Positions 18,257 to 26,599 of a DNA stretch of 64,000 nt are shown in pieces. Both the position numbers and the translations under genes were made by a program. The notes below the pieces were generated by a model. The model had not been told where the DNA came from, made no database searches, and saw only the letters and a list, made by a program, of their open reading frames with translations. Origin of the DNA: Clostridiales bacterium (lineage in GTDB: Bacteria; Bacillota; Clostridia; Christensenellales; Aristaeellaceae); the NCBI GenBank assembly GCA_015056205.1, contig SVGS01000008.1, positions 62,001 through 126,000 on the forward strand, given 5' to 3'. Positions within the stretch are counted from its first letter, which is position 1; every line of letters begins with the position of its first letter.

Positions 18257-18312
18257 AAACAAGGCGGGCTCCGTTTCCCCTGTTCCGGGAAAACGGGGCC
18301 TGCCTTGTTTTG
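18257..18312 (+). terminator. Terminator of putP
   Basis: AAACAAGGC (18257-18265) pairs with GCCTTGTTT (18302-18310), with inner GGGCTCCGTTTCCC / GGGAAAACGGGGCC pairing, giving a long hairpin ending in TTTT. Confidence 0.85.
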
Positions 18313-18319
18313 CGTAAAC

Positions 18320-18354
18320 AAAAAAAAGAACGAGAACGTAACCAGTACGTTCTC
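18320..18354 (-). terminator. Terminator of rpmE
   Basis: Reading leftward, GAGAACGTA and TACGTTCTC form a 9 bp stem with loop CTGGT (18354-18332), followed by GTTC and a run of T (18327-18320). It starts a few bases after the rpmE stop. Confidence 0.88.
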
Positions 18355-18360
18355 AATTCG

Positions 18361-18561
18361 TCACGCCATGTTAAAGCGCTTCTTGAAGCGGTCAACCCGT
18401 CCGCCGGTATCAACCAACTTTTGTTTACCGGTGTAGAAAGGATGACACTTGGAGCAGATATCCACCTTCATTTCCTTGCGGGTAGAGCCGGTTTCAAACG
18501 TTTCACCGCACACGCAGCGAACTACGCACTTACCGTACTGGGGATGGATGTTCTCCTTCAT
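18361..18561 (-). CDS. rpmE: 50S ribosomal protein L31
   Basis: This 66-residue protein is the zinc-binding form of L31: cysteines at CVVRCVCG and CSKCHPF form the metal site. It opens [12 protein letters not shown]. The gene has its own promoter and terminator. In Bacillota rpmE commonly neighbours prmC and prfA, as here, although it is transcribed away from them. The zinc form matters because zinc-replete ribosomes store zinc; a zinc-uptake operon lies 8 kb away. Confidence 0.97.
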   Translation of the reverse strand: MKENIHPQYGKCVVRCVCGETFETGSTRKEMKVDICSKCHPFYTGKQKLVDTGGRVDRFKKRFNMA

Positions 18562-18612
18562 TGCCGTTTCACCTCTTTCGCGTATGCAATGGCGGCTTAA
18601 ACCGCAGGTGTT

Positions 18613-18641
18613 ATCTTACCATACTTATGATTCATTTGCAA
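18613..18641 (-). promoter_or_regulatory. Promoter of rpmE
   Basis: Reading leftward: TTGCAA (18641-18636), 17 bp, TAAGAT (18618-18613), about 50 bases before the start codon. Confidence 0.7.
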
Positions 18642-18678
18642 TCCCTTTTTTGTTCGGCATGTGAAAATTTAGTGAAGC

Positions 18679-18693
18679 AAAGGGAATCCCTTT
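18679..18693. promoter_or_regulatory. Perfect 15-base palindrome upstream of the DUF1385 gene
   Basis: AAAGGGA-A-TCCCTTT is a perfect 7-1-7 inverted repeat between the rpmE promoter and the DUF1385 start. It could be an operator or chance; no clear promoter was seen beside it. Confidence 0.3.
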
Positions 18694-18746
18694 TCCGCTG
18701 TCGAATTTCTATCGTCGGTAATATCAACGGATCGGAGGTTTCCCGT

Positions 18747-19766
18747 ATGGATGAGAATAAAAAGAAGTTTGATGTAGGCGGTCAGGCCGTCATGGAGGGC
18801 GTCATGATGCGCTCCCCGACCGCTACCGCGGTAACGGTGCGCAGGCCTGACGGAACTATGGTAACCAAACTGACGCCTTTCGTTCCCCTGAAGGACAAGC
18901 ATCCCTGGATGGGCAAGCCCTTTATCCGGGGCGTCATCAATATGGGCACCATGCTGTATTACGGCATGAATACGCTGGAGGATTCCACAAAAATGCTGGG
19001 GCTTCTGGATGAGGAGCCTACGAAATTCGAGCTTTGGCTGTCCAGAAAGCTGGGCAAGGGCGTGGATAAAATTGTAATGGCCGTGGCTATCGTGCTGGCC
19101 GTGCTGCTGTCAGTCGGCCTCTTTATCGCGATTCCCGCCGGGGTGGAAACCCTGCTGCGCAACGCCGGGATGTCCGCCCTGGGCTATACGCTGCTGGGCG
19201 GCCTTGTCAAGATTCTCATCCTGGTAGGATATATGATCGCCGTCGGCTTTGTGCCGGATGTGCGGAGAACCTTTCAGTATCACGGAGCGGAGCATAAATC
19301 CGTGCATTGTCAGGAGTCGGATAAGCCTCTGACACCGGAGAACGCCGCCACTTTCTCCCGGCTCCATCCCCGCTGCGGCACCGCTTTCCTGCTGATTGTC
19401 TTTTCCATCAGCATCCTGCTGTTCCTGGTGCTGAACCTGCTGGTTCCGATCAGCAATTACTTCCTGCGCCTGCTTTTCCATCTGGCCATGCTGCCGATCG
19501 TTGCCGGCGTCAGCTATGAGGTGCTGATGGGGCTGGCTCATTCCCAAAGCCGTACAGCGTGCATTCTCCGTTGGCCCGGGCTGCAGATGCAGCGGCTGAC
19601 AACCCGCGAGCCGGATCTTTCCATGCTGGAATGCGCCATTGTATCCGTGAATGTCGTCCTGAACGGTTTCCCGGAAGGCTGTCCGAAAACGCCGGAGGGC
19701 TGGGGAATTTTCCATTCCTACCGGGAATCGGAACCCGGTCATGTTTTCACTGAACAGGCTTCATGA
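18747..19766 (+). CDS. DUF1385 (YqhQ-like) membrane protein
   Basis: This 339-residue integral membrane protein belongs to DUF1385. It opens with GGQAVMEGVMMRSP, typical of the family, and has HGAEHKSVHCQE and a later HPRCGTAFLL motif, both conserved and suggestive of metal-binding or catalytic residues. Several membrane helices occupy roughly residues 110-280. The function is unknown. The ATG at 18747 has GGAGG 8 bases upstream; the open frame extends back through the L31 promoter and is not used. The stop overlaps prmC by 4 bases, giving the common DUF1385-prmC-prfA order of Bacillota. Confidence 0.9.
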   Translation: MDENKKKFDVGGQAVMEGVMMRSPTATAVTVRRPDGTMVTKLTPFVPLKDKHPWMGKPFIRGVINMGTMLYYGMNTLEDSTKMLGLLDEEPTKFELWLSRKLGKGVDKIVMAVAIVLAVLLSVGLFIAIPAGVETLLRNAGMSALGYTLLGGLVKILILVGYMIAVGFVPDVRRTFQYHGAEHKSVHCQESDKPLTPENAATFSRLHPRCGTAFLLIVFSISILLFLVLNLLVPISNYFLRLLFHLAMLPIVAGVSYEVLMGLAHSQSRTACILRWPGLQMQRLTTREPDLSMLECAIVSVNVVLNGFPEGCPKTPEGWGIFHSYRESEPGHVFTEQAS

Positions 19767-20620
19767 TGACGCCCCGTTCTTTGCTGCTCGCCTCCGCTGC
19801 CCGGCTCAGGGAGGCGGGCGTACCTGACCCTGTGAACGACGCCGCGCTCCTGCTTTCCTCCCTCTGCCGGCGTCCTCCCCTGGAGCTTCGGCTGGATCAG
19901 GAAACGGAGCTGGATCCCGCGCTGACGGCGGAGTACGAACAGCTGCTGGCGCTTCGGCTGAGCAGGATCCCGCTGCAGTATATTCTGAAAGAAACGGTTT
20001 TCTGCGGTCTGCTCTTCCGCACGGATTCCCGGGCGCTGATTCCCCGGCCGGAAACCGAGCTTCTGTGTCTGTGGGCACGGGAGCTGATTCAGGATCCGGA
20101 GAAAAAATCGCTGCTGGATCTTTGCTGCGGAACAGGATGTATCGGGCTGACCCTGAAGCACTGGTTTCCCTCCCTGTCCGTCACGCTGGCGGATGCTTCC
20201 CCGGACGCGCTGGCTCTGGCGTCGGAAAATGCCTCCCGGCTGGGATGCCGGGTAACGCTGGCGAAGGGAGATCTGTTCGCGGCCGTTCCGGGTCATCAGT
20301 TCGATCTGATCCTCTCCAATCCGCCCTATATTCCCTCAGAAACCTGCCCTGCCCTGCAGGAGGAGGTTCGCCATGAACCGCGGATGGCTCTGGACGGCGG
20401 AGCGGACGGGCTGGATTTTTACCGCCGCATCATTCCGGATTCCCTGAATGCGCTGAAGCCCGGCGGAACGCTCCTGATGGAACTGGGCTGCGGAGAAGCC
20501 GGCGCCGTCCGGGATCTGCTGGAAAAAGCGGGCTTTTGCCGGATAGCGGTCCGGCAGGATGACCGGCGGATCAGCCGGATGATCGGTGCCCAGGCCCCGG
20601 GCAGGAGGTCCCATGGATAA
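19763..20620 (+). CDS. prmC: Release factor glutamine N5-methyltransferase
   Basis: This 285-residue enzyme methylates the glutamine of the GGQ motif in release factors. It has the helical N-terminal domain and the class I methyltransferase fold with DLCCGTGCIGLTL (motif I) and the catalytic NPPYIP. The start overlaps the DUF1385 stop (ATGA), and its end overlaps prfA by 8 bases, so enzyme and substrate are translationally linked. Either of the two adjacent ATG codons (19763 or 19766) could be used. Confidence 0.95.
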   Translation: MMTPRSLLLASAARLREAGVPDPVNDAALLLSSLCRRPPLELRLDQETELDPALTAEYEQLLALRLSRIPLQYILKETVFCGLLFRTDSRALIPRPETELLCLWARELIQDPEKKSLLDLCCGTGCIGLTLKHWFPSLSVTLADASPDALALASENASRLGCRVTLAKGDLFAAVPGHQFDLILSNPPYIPSETCPALQEEVRHEPRMALDGGADGLDFYRRIIPDSLNALKPGGTLLMELGCGEAGAVRDLLEKAGFCRIAVRQDDRRISRMIGAQAPGRRSHG

Positions 20621-21671
20621 GAAACTCACTGAAATAACCGAGCGCTATCAGGAACTGGCCGAGTCCATTGCTCAGCCGGAGGTGATCGCGGATTATCCCC
20701 GCTATCAGCAGTGTCTGAAAGAGATGGCCACTCTGCAGCCCCTGGTGGAAAAATACCGGGAATACCGCTCAACCGAAAAGCAGATTCGTGACACCGAATC
20801 CCTGCTGTCGGACCCGGATCTGGCGGAGGAGGCCCGCAGGGAACTGACCGGCCTCCGGGAAACCGAACAGAAGCTGACGGAAGAACTGCGTCTCCTGCTG
20901 CTCCCGAAGGATCCCCTGGACAGCCGGAATGTGATTATGGAGATCCGGGCCGGCGCCGGAGGAGAGGAAGCTGCCCTGTTTGCGGGAGATTTGCTGAGAA
21001 TGTATATGAAATATGCCGACAAGGCGGGTCTTTCCCTCTCTGTGCTTTCTCTCAGCGATACGGATCTGGGCGGCGTGAATGAAGCCCTCCTGATGCTCTC
21101 CGGTGAAGATGCCTTTGCCCGGATGAAATATGAAAGCGGTGTGCACTGCGTCAAGCGGGTTCCGGTGACAGAGAGCGGCGGCCGGATTCATACTTCCACC
21201 GTGACCGTGGCGGTGCTTCCGGAAGCGGAAGATGTGGAGGTGGAAATCGATCCCGCCGACCTGAAGATTGATGTCTATCATGCCTCCGGCCATGGAGGGC
21301 AGGGCGTTAACACCACCGACAGCGCGGTTCGGATGACGCATCTGCCCACCGGCCTGGTCGTCACCTGCCAGGATGAACGAAGCCAGCTGGAAAACAAGGC
21401 CAAAGCATTAAAGGTGCTTCGCTCCCGGCTGCTGGATCAGCAGCGAACCCGGCAGCAGGCGGAGCATGCGGAAAACCGCCGAAGTCAGATCGGCACGGGA
21501 GACCGGAGCGAACGCATCCGGACCTACTATTTCAATCATGACTATGTGGTGGATCACCGGATCGGAATGACCGTGAACCGTACCGCCACTGTAATGAACG
21601 GAGAAATCGGCGCTTTTGTGGAAGCGCTCCGGCTGGCCGATAAAACCAGCCGTCTGAAGGACAGAGGATAA
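20613..21671 (+). CDS. prfA: Peptide chain release factor 1
   Basis: This 352-residue factor terminates at UAA and UAG. The codon-recognition motif is PVT, in RVPVTESGGRIHTST (family PxT). The catalytic GGQ lies in GHGGQGVNTTDSAVR, where most RF1 proteins read GAGGQHVN; the alternative is a minor variant that keeps GGQ. The ATG at 20613 has AGGAGG (20603-20608) inside the end of prmC. tsaC follows after 3 bases. Confidence 0.97.
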   Translation: MDKKLTEITERYQELAESIAQPEVIADYPRYQQCLKEMATLQPLVEKYREYRSTEKQIRDTESLLSDPDLAEEARRELTGLRETEQKLTEELRLLLLPKDPLDSRNVIMEIRAGAGGEEAALFAGDLLRMYMKYADKAGLSLSVLSLSDTDLGGVNEALLMLSGEDAFARMKYESGVHCVKRVPVTESGGRIHTSTVTVAVLPEAEDVEVEIDPADLKIDVYHASGHGGQGVNTTDSAVRMTHLPTGLVVTCQDERSQLENKAKALKVLRSRLLDQQRTRQQAEHAENRRSQIGTGDRSERIRTYYFNHDYVVDHRIGMTVNRTATVMNGEIGAFVEALRLADKTSRLKDRG

Positions 21672-21674
21672 ATC

Positions 21675-22715
21675 ATGATCACGCAGCTTTTACCGGTCAG
21701 CGAACAATCCCTCGCGATGGCTTCCGCCCTGCTCCGTCAGGGAGAGCTGGTTGCTTTTCCCACGGAGACCGTTTACGGGCTCGGAGCGGATGCCCTGAAC
21801 GCCGAAGCGGTCCGGCAGATCTTTGCCGCCAAAGGCCGGCCGGCGGACAATCCGCTGATCGTTCATATTTATGACCGCTCCCAGCTGGATCCCCTCTGCG
21901 AAATACCGGAGGCCTCGGTTCCCTTAATGGAAGCGTTCTGGCCCGGTCCGCTGACCCTGCTCTTTCCCCGGAAAAGCACGGTTCCCGATGTGGTTACCGC
22001 GGGACTGCCGACTGTGGCCATCCGCATGCCTTCCCATCCGGCCGCGGCCTCGCTGCTGAGGGTTTCCGGCGTGCCGGTGGCGGCTCCGTCCGCCAACCGC
22101 TCCGGCCGGCCCAGCCCCACGGCGGCCGCCCACGTAATGGAGGATCTTCAGGACCGGATTCCGCTGATTCTGGACGGAGGTCCCTGCGAGGTCGGACTGG
22201 AATCCACCGTGCTGGATCTGACCCACGGAGACCCTGTCATCCTTCGTCCGGGCGGAATCACAAAGGATATGCTGGAACAGGTTCTGAAGCGGCCGGTTGC
22301 GGTCGCGGGCAGTGTGCTTCGTCCCCTCCGGGAAAATGAAACCGCGCTTTCTCCCGGCATGCGTTATAAGCATTATGCCCCCAGGGCGGTGCTGACGCTT
22401 GTGGAAGGAGATCCCGGCAAGGTCGTTCCCCTGATGCGGAAACGGTGCCTGGAAGACCGCGCGGACGGGCTGCACGCCTGTGTGCTTTGTTTCCGGGAGC
22501 ATATGGAAGCGCTTCGGGATTGCAATCCGCATGATATCGGTTCCCTGTCTCATCCGGAAGAAACGGCCCGCCTCCTCTTTGACGTGCTTCGCGCCTTGGA
22601 TGAGGAACGCATGGACAGCGTTTATTCCGAAGTTCTGCCCCCGGAAGGAATGGGGCTGGCGGTCATGAACCGGCTCGGCCGGGCCGCCGCTTTCCGTACC
22701 CTGCGCGCGGACTGA
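21675..22715 (+). CDS. L-threonylcarbamoyladenylate synthase (Sua5 type)
   Basis: This 346-residue protein makes threonylcarbamoyl-AMP, the first step of t6A37 in tRNA. The N-terminal YrdC domain (about 1-200) shows FPTETVYGLGADA, KGRP near residue 54 and PSANRSGRPSPT. The C-terminal Sua5 domain follows, with SPGMRYKHYAP at the linker, so this is the long Sua5 form and not the short TsaC form. It is the last gene of the DUF1385-prmC-prfA group and precedes a strong terminator. MtaB, encoded upstream in this window, modifies its final product. Confidence 0.95.
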   Translation: MITQLLPVSEQSLAMASALLRQGELVAFPTETVYGLGADALNAEAVRQIFAAKGRPADNPLIVHIYDRSQLDPLCEIPEASVPLMEAFWPGPLTLLFPRKSTVPDVVTAGLPTVAIRMPSHPAAASLLRVSGVPVAAPSANRSGRPSPTAAAHVMEDLQDRIPLILDGGPCEVGLESTVLDLTHGDPVILRPGGITKDMLEQVLKRPVAVAGSVLRPLRENETALSPGMRYKHYAPRAVLTLVEGDPGKVVPLMRKRCLEDRADGLHACVLCFREHMEALRDCNPHDIGSLSHPEETARLLFDVLRALDEERMDSVYSEVLPPEGMGLAVMNRLGRAAAFRTLRAD

Positions 22716-22717
22716 CA

Positions 22718-22756
22718 GAAAGCCCCCGGTCTCATACAGGCCGGGGGCTTTCTTTT
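22718..22756. terminator. Bidirectional terminator between the Sua5 and PPK2 genes
   Basis: GAAAGCCCCCGG (22718-22729) pairs with CCGGGGGCTTTC (22741-22752), 12 bp, followed by TTTTC on the plus strand. It lies between two convergent genes and can serve both. Confidence 0.88.
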
Positions 22757-22765
22757 CCTTTCAGA

Positions 22766-24256
22766 TCATTCAACAATCCGCTCAAAATGATTTTTGCAGG
22801 CTTTTTCCAGCGCCTTGATGATGATCCGGAGCGTCCGGATTCTGGCAAATTTTTTGTCGTTGGACTCAATGATATACCAGGGAGCGTTCTCCGTGCTGGT
22901 TTTACGCAGCATTTCGTTGACCGCTTCCTCATACAGATCCCATTTTTCCCGGTTGCGCCAGTCCTCGTCCGTAATCTTCCATTGCTTTTCCGGCGTATTC
23001 TGCCGGTCGGTAAAGCGTGCCAGCTGGGTATCGGAGTCAATATGAATCCAGAACTTCAGCACCACCGCGCCCCATTCTGTCAGCTGGCGTTCAAATTCAT
23101 TGATTTCATTATAGGCCCGCCGCCAGTCCTTTTCAGAGCAGAAACCTTCCAGGCGTTCCACCATGACCCGGCCGTACCAGGTCCGGTCAAAGATACAGAT
23201 ATGGCCGCTGCGGGGCAGCCGGGTCCAGAACCGCCAAAGATAGTGCCGGTTCAGCTCATGAGGTTCCGGGGAAGCGATCGGATGAACATCAAACCCGCGG
23301 GGATCCAGCGGATAAGCCACCCGGCGGATATTTCCGCCCTTTCCGGCGGCATCCCATCCCTCATAACAGAGCACAACGGGGATTTTCTTCTGATAAATCT
23401 CATTATGCAGTTCGCCCAGACGGCTCTGCAGCTTTTTCAGTTCTCTCTTGTAGTCTTCATCGCTCATACAGGGGCTCAGATCCACCTCGTTCAGAGCCGG
23501 CATCTTCAGCATCGGAAATTCTTCCTTAAAAGGATCCCCGCAGTACCGGCCTTTTTCCAGCGCCTTATCAATCCGGTTGGAGAGAAGCTTCAGCGCGTCC
23601 CGAATGGCCGTTTTCCGCTTTTTCCCGTCCAGCACATGCCAGTGCACCGCTTCATTGGTGCTTTCCATCGCCTCATCATAGGCTTTCAGGAAAAGCTTGT
23701 ATTCCCGATGCTGCCACAGATCGTCTTCCGTCACGCGCCAGGCGGTTTCCGGTTTTTCGCTCAGTTCCTCCAGGCGTTCCCGCTGTTCATCCCGGTCGAT
23801 ATGCAGGAACAGCTTCATCACCAGATAACCGCCGTCCCGCAGCTGCCGCTCAAACTCATTGATCTGCCGGATCCGCGCCTGATACTCCTCCGCCGTAATC
23901 TCCCGCCGGAGTGATTTGCGAACCAGATTCTCGATCCAGCCGGAATCCAGGAACATGATTTTTCCGTTCTCCGGAATCACGGTGGCATAGGGAAACAGGA
24001 AGGGATAGCGATTCTGGCTTTCCGGTATCAGGGCGGGAGTCACCACATTGTAGAAGCGCGGATCGATTTCACTGATCAGCTCCTTGATCAGGCTGCCTTT
24101 TCCGGCGGCCGCCCAGCCCTCCAGCAGAACCAGCATCGGCAGCTTCTTTTCCCTCATGGCCTGCAGCCGGGGAAAGAGATTATTCCGGAGCGCCTTGATT
24201 TCTTCATTCAGAGCTTCCTTGTCTTCAGGCTTGTTCCGTTCAAAATCCTTCAGCAT
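22766..24256 (-). CDS. Tandem-domain polyphosphate kinase 2 (polyphosphate:AMP phosphotransferase type)
   Basis: This 496-residue protein contains two PPK2 domains in tandem, the arrangement of class II PPK2, which phosphorylates AMP to ADP using polyphosphate. Both halves keep a P-loop: EGWAAAGKGS (about residue 46) and EGWDAAGKGG (about residue 303). The lid/Walker B segment is canonical in the second half (FDRTWYGRVMVER) and altered in the first (FLDSGWIENLV), so the C-terminal half is likely the active one. AAGGAGGAGA precedes the ATG. It lies 124 bases after pgi on the same strand. No polyphosphate-making PPK1 is in the window. Confidence 0.9.
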   Translation of the reverse strand: MLKDFERNKPEDKEALNEEIKALRNNLFPRLQAMREKKLPMLVLLEGWAAAGKGSLIKELISEIDPRFYNVVTPALIPESQNRYPFLFPYATVIPENGKIMFLDSGWIENLVRKSLRREITAEEYQARIRQINEFERQLRDGGYLVMKLFLHIDRDEQRERLEELSEKPETAWRVTEDDLWQHREYKLFLKAYDEAMESTNEAVHWHVLDGKKRKTAIRDALKLLSNRIDKALEKGRYCGDPFKEEFPMLKMPALNEVDLSPCMSDEDYKRELKKLQSRLGELHNEIYQKKIPVVLCYEGWDAAGKGGNIRRVAYPLDPRGFDVHPIASPEPHELNRHYLWRFWTRLPRSGHICIFDRTWYGRVMVERLEGFCSEKDWRRAYNEINEFERQLTEWGAVVLKFWIHIDSDTQLARFTDRQNTPEKQWKITDEDWRNREKWDLYEEAVNEMLRKTSTENAPWYIIESNDKKFARIRTLRIIIKALEKACKNHFERIVE

Positions 24257-24380
24257 GGTTTCTCCTCCTTCTTGTTCCTTGGATTTCCTGTTCCGGTATT
24301 CTTCCTGTCGGGAGCCTTCCGCCGTCAGCGTACGCGGCTGCGGATCTGTCCTCTCCCGCGGCTTTGGTTTTCCGTAAGGA

Positions 24381-25961
24381 TCAGATGCCCAGCAGATCGC
24401 TCAGGGCCTTCAGGGCGCCTTCCGTCTGATGCGCCAGGACCTTTTTGGCCAGTACCTTCCCCAGCTGTACGCCCTCCTGATCAAAGCTGTTCAGATTCCA
24501 CAGGAATCCCTGGAACATCACTTTGTTTTCAAAATGGGCCAGCAGCGCGCCGAGCGCTTCGGGTGTCAGCTGATCCCCGATGATAATGCTGGACGGCCGG
24601 TTGCCGGCGAAACGCTTATTGGCGTTTTCATCATCCTTGCCGCAGGCAAACGCGATGATCTGCGCGGCCACATTGGCGCACAGCTTCTGCTGGCTGGTGC
24701 TGTCCTGAATCACCACATCCATTCCCGCCTGATTCCGGCGGAACCCGATAAACTGCAGCGGAATAATGTCGGTTCCCTGATGCAGCAACTGATAGAAGGA
24801 ATGCTGTCCGTTGGTGCCGGGTTCCCCGAAGATCACGGGACCTGTCGGATAGGATACTTTATCCCCGAAACGGTTAACGGATTTTCCGTTGGATTCCATG
24901 TCCAGCTGCTGCAGGTGCGCCGGGAAGCGGCTCAGCGCCTGGGAATAAGGCAGCACGGCCGTGGCGGGATATCCCAGAATATTCCGTTCGTAAACGCCGA
25001 TCAGCGCGTCCATCATCGCCGGATTCTTCTCCGGATCCGCCTGCGCGCTCAGCTGATCTTCCGCCGCCGCGCCCTGCAGGAAGCGCTCGAATACTTCCGG
25101 CCCGAAAGCCAGGGACAGCACCGCGCCGCCCACAGCAGAGGTGGAGGAATAGCGGCCGCCGATATAGTCGTCCATGAAGAAAGCCGCCAGGTAATCCGCG
25201 GAGCTCGCCAGCGGGGAAGTTTCGCTCGTAACCGCGATCATGTGGCGGGAAGCGTCCAGCCCGGCCTTCCGCAAAGCATCCCGGACAAAAGATTCATTGG
25301 TCAGCGTTTCCAGCGTCGTCCCGGACTTGGAAACAAGGATGAACAGACTGTGCGCCGGATCGATGCTGTTCAGCACGCCGGCCGCGTCATCCGGATCCAC
25401 GTTGCTGATAAAGCGGGCTTCCATCCGGAAGCAGCCGTTCTGCTTCGCCCAGTTTTCCAGGGCCAGATACATGGCTCTGGGGCCCAGATCGCTTCCGCCG
25501 ATGCCGATCTGCACGGCGGTGGTGAATTTTTCGCCCTTTTCGTTGGCGATGGAACCATCGTGAACCTTATGGGCGAAATCCCTGATTTTCTCCTGCTGTT
25601 CCAGATAGAAATTCCGCTTGTTCCGGCCGTCGGCCTCCACATTCTGCCCCAGCTGTCCCCGGGTCAGATGATGCAGCACCCGGCGTTTTTCGCCGGTGTT
25701 GATCACGGCGCCCTCGTACAGCTCCCTGAATTTATCCGCCAGCTCCGCTTCGGCGGCCAGTTCCTTCAGCCCGGCCAGAATCTCCTCGTTCACCTGCTTC
25801 GCGGCATAATAATAGCTCAGCCCGGCAGCCATGGGCACCTGATAACGGGCGACGCGCTTCGCTCCTTCCTCCCCTGCCAGAGCCTTCGTCAGGTCGGGCG
25901 CCTCCGTATTGCGCAGCTGCAGAAAACTTTTGAGTTCATCCAGATTATTCCATTTTACCAT
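24381..25961 (-). CDS. pgi: Glucose-6-phosphate isomerase
   Basis: This 526-residue enzyme interconverts glucose-6-phosphate and fructose-6-phosphate. Family motifs include IGIGGSDLGPRAMYLAL, SKSGTTLETLTN and a late segment with FGEPGTNGQHSFYQLLHQG. The ATG at 25961 is chosen because GGAGG is 8 bases upstream; an in-frame ATG at 25976 overlaps that site. It has its own promoter at 25992-26020. With pfkA elsewhere in the window it supplies upper glycolysis. Confidence 0.96.
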   Translation of the reverse strand: MVKWNNLDELKSFLQLRNTEAPDLTKALAGEEGAKRVARYQVPMAAGLSYYYAAKQVNEEILAGLKELAAEAELADKFRELYEGAVINTGEKRRVLHHLTRGQLGQNVEADGRNKRNFYLEQQEKIRDFAHKVHDGSIANEKGEKFTTAVQIGIGGSDLGPRAMYLALENWAKQNGCFRMEARFISNVDPDDAAGVLNSIDPAHSLFILVSKSGTTLETLTNESFVRDALRKAGLDASRHMIAVTSETSPLASSADYLAAFFMDDYIGGRYSSTSAVGGAVLSLAFGPEVFERFLQGAAAEDQLSAQADPEKNPAMMDALIGVYERNILGYPATAVLPYSQALSRFPAHLQQLDMESNGKSVNRFGDKVSYPTGPVIFGEPGTNGQHSFYQLLHQGTDIIPLQFIGFRRNQAGMDVVIQDSTSQQKLCANVAAQIIAFACGKDDENANKRFAGNRPSSIIIGDQLTPEALGALLAHFENKVMFQGFLWNLNSFDQEGVQLGKVLAKKVLAHQTEGALKALSDLLGI

Positions 25962-25991
25962 GTTGCCGTCCTCCATATGTTTTGTTCCTTT

Positions 25992-26020
25992 ATTATATCG
26001 GTTTTGTACCCGAATTTCAA
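25992..26020 (-). promoter_or_regulatory. Promoter of pgi
   Basis: Reading leftward: TTGAAA (26020-26015), 17 bp, TATAAT (25997-25992). Confidence 0.85.
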
Positions 26021-26060
26021 CGCCCTTCCGAAATGATCTGCATGAAAGCCAATATGAAAT

Positions 26061-26075
26061 TGAAAATTATTTTCA
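26061..26075. promoter_or_regulatory. Upstream Fur-family (Zur) 7-1-7 operator
   Basis: TGAAAAT-T-ATTTTCA is a perfect 7-1-7 inverted repeat of the type bound by Fur, Zur and PerR proteins. It ends 7 bases before the -35 of the zinc operon promoter. Confidence 0.8.
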
Positions 26076-26082
26076 TTTTTGC

Positions 26083-26111
26083 TTGACACTGTCTGTCCGC
26101 ATCCATATAAT
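26083..26111 (+). promoter_or_regulatory. Promoter of the zur-znuACB operon
   Basis: TTGACA (26083-26088), 17 bp and TATAAT (26106-26111): a full consensus sigma-A promoter. It would be strongly expressed unless repressed, which fits the flanking operators. Confidence 0.92.
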
Positions 26112-26126
26112 TGAGAACGGTTTTCA
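26112..26126. promoter_or_regulatory. Downstream Fur-family (Zur) 7-1-7 operator
   Basis: TGAGAAC-G-GTTTTCA is a 7-1-7 repeat with one mismatched pair. It begins immediately after the -10 and would cover the transcription start, so binding here should block initiation. Confidence 0.7.
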
Positions 26127-26158
26127 TTTTTTCTCTCATGGATCATGGAGGAAGCGTC

Positions 26159-26599
26159 ATGGAGAAGTCAGGGTATCATACCCGCGCGCAGGAGGAAATC
26201 CTCGAGTTTCTGAAGGCCGCCCCGGGTGAGCATTATACCGCGATGGACATCCGGGATTATTTTGATCGCCGGGGGGGCCGCGTCGGTACGGCGACCATCT
26301 ATCGTCAGCTCGACCGCTTTGTGGAGGAAGGCCGCGTACAGAAATATGTTCTCGGTCCCGGGCAGTGCGCCTGCTACGCTTATGTGGATGCGGCCGGCAG
26401 CTGTTCCGCCCATTTTCATTGCAAATGTGAGGTCTGCGGCCGTCTGATCCATCTGGATTGCGGCGAGCTGCAGGAAATCCGGAATCATCTGCAGGCTCAT
26501 CACGGGTTTCTCTGGAACACCGGGCGGACCGTGTTTTACGGAACCTGTGCCGACTGTGCCGGAAGCCGGGAATCCGCTCATTCCGAGGAGGACTGCTGA
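26159..26599 (+). CDS. zur: Fur-family regulator, likely zinc-responsive Zur
   Basis: This 146-residue repressor has the winged-helix DNA-binding part (HYTAMDIRDYF and TATIYRQLDRFVEEGRV) and a dimerisation domain with the structural zinc site made by C90-x2-C93 and C130-x2-C133; HFHCKC supplies further ligands. It is called Zur because it is the first gene of a zinc-type ABC transporter operon preceded by two 7-1-7 boxes; Fur and PerR specificity cannot be excluded from sequence alone. The ATG at 26159 has GGAGG 7 bases upstream. Autoregulation is likely. Confidence 0.85.
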   Translation: MEKSGYHTRAQEEILEFLKAAPGEHYTAMDIRDYFDRRGGRVGTATIYRQLDRFVEEGRVQKYVLGPGQCACYAYVDAAGSCSAHFHCKCEVCGRLIHLDCGELQEIRNHLQAHHGFLWNTGRTVFYGTCADCAGSRESAHSEEDC

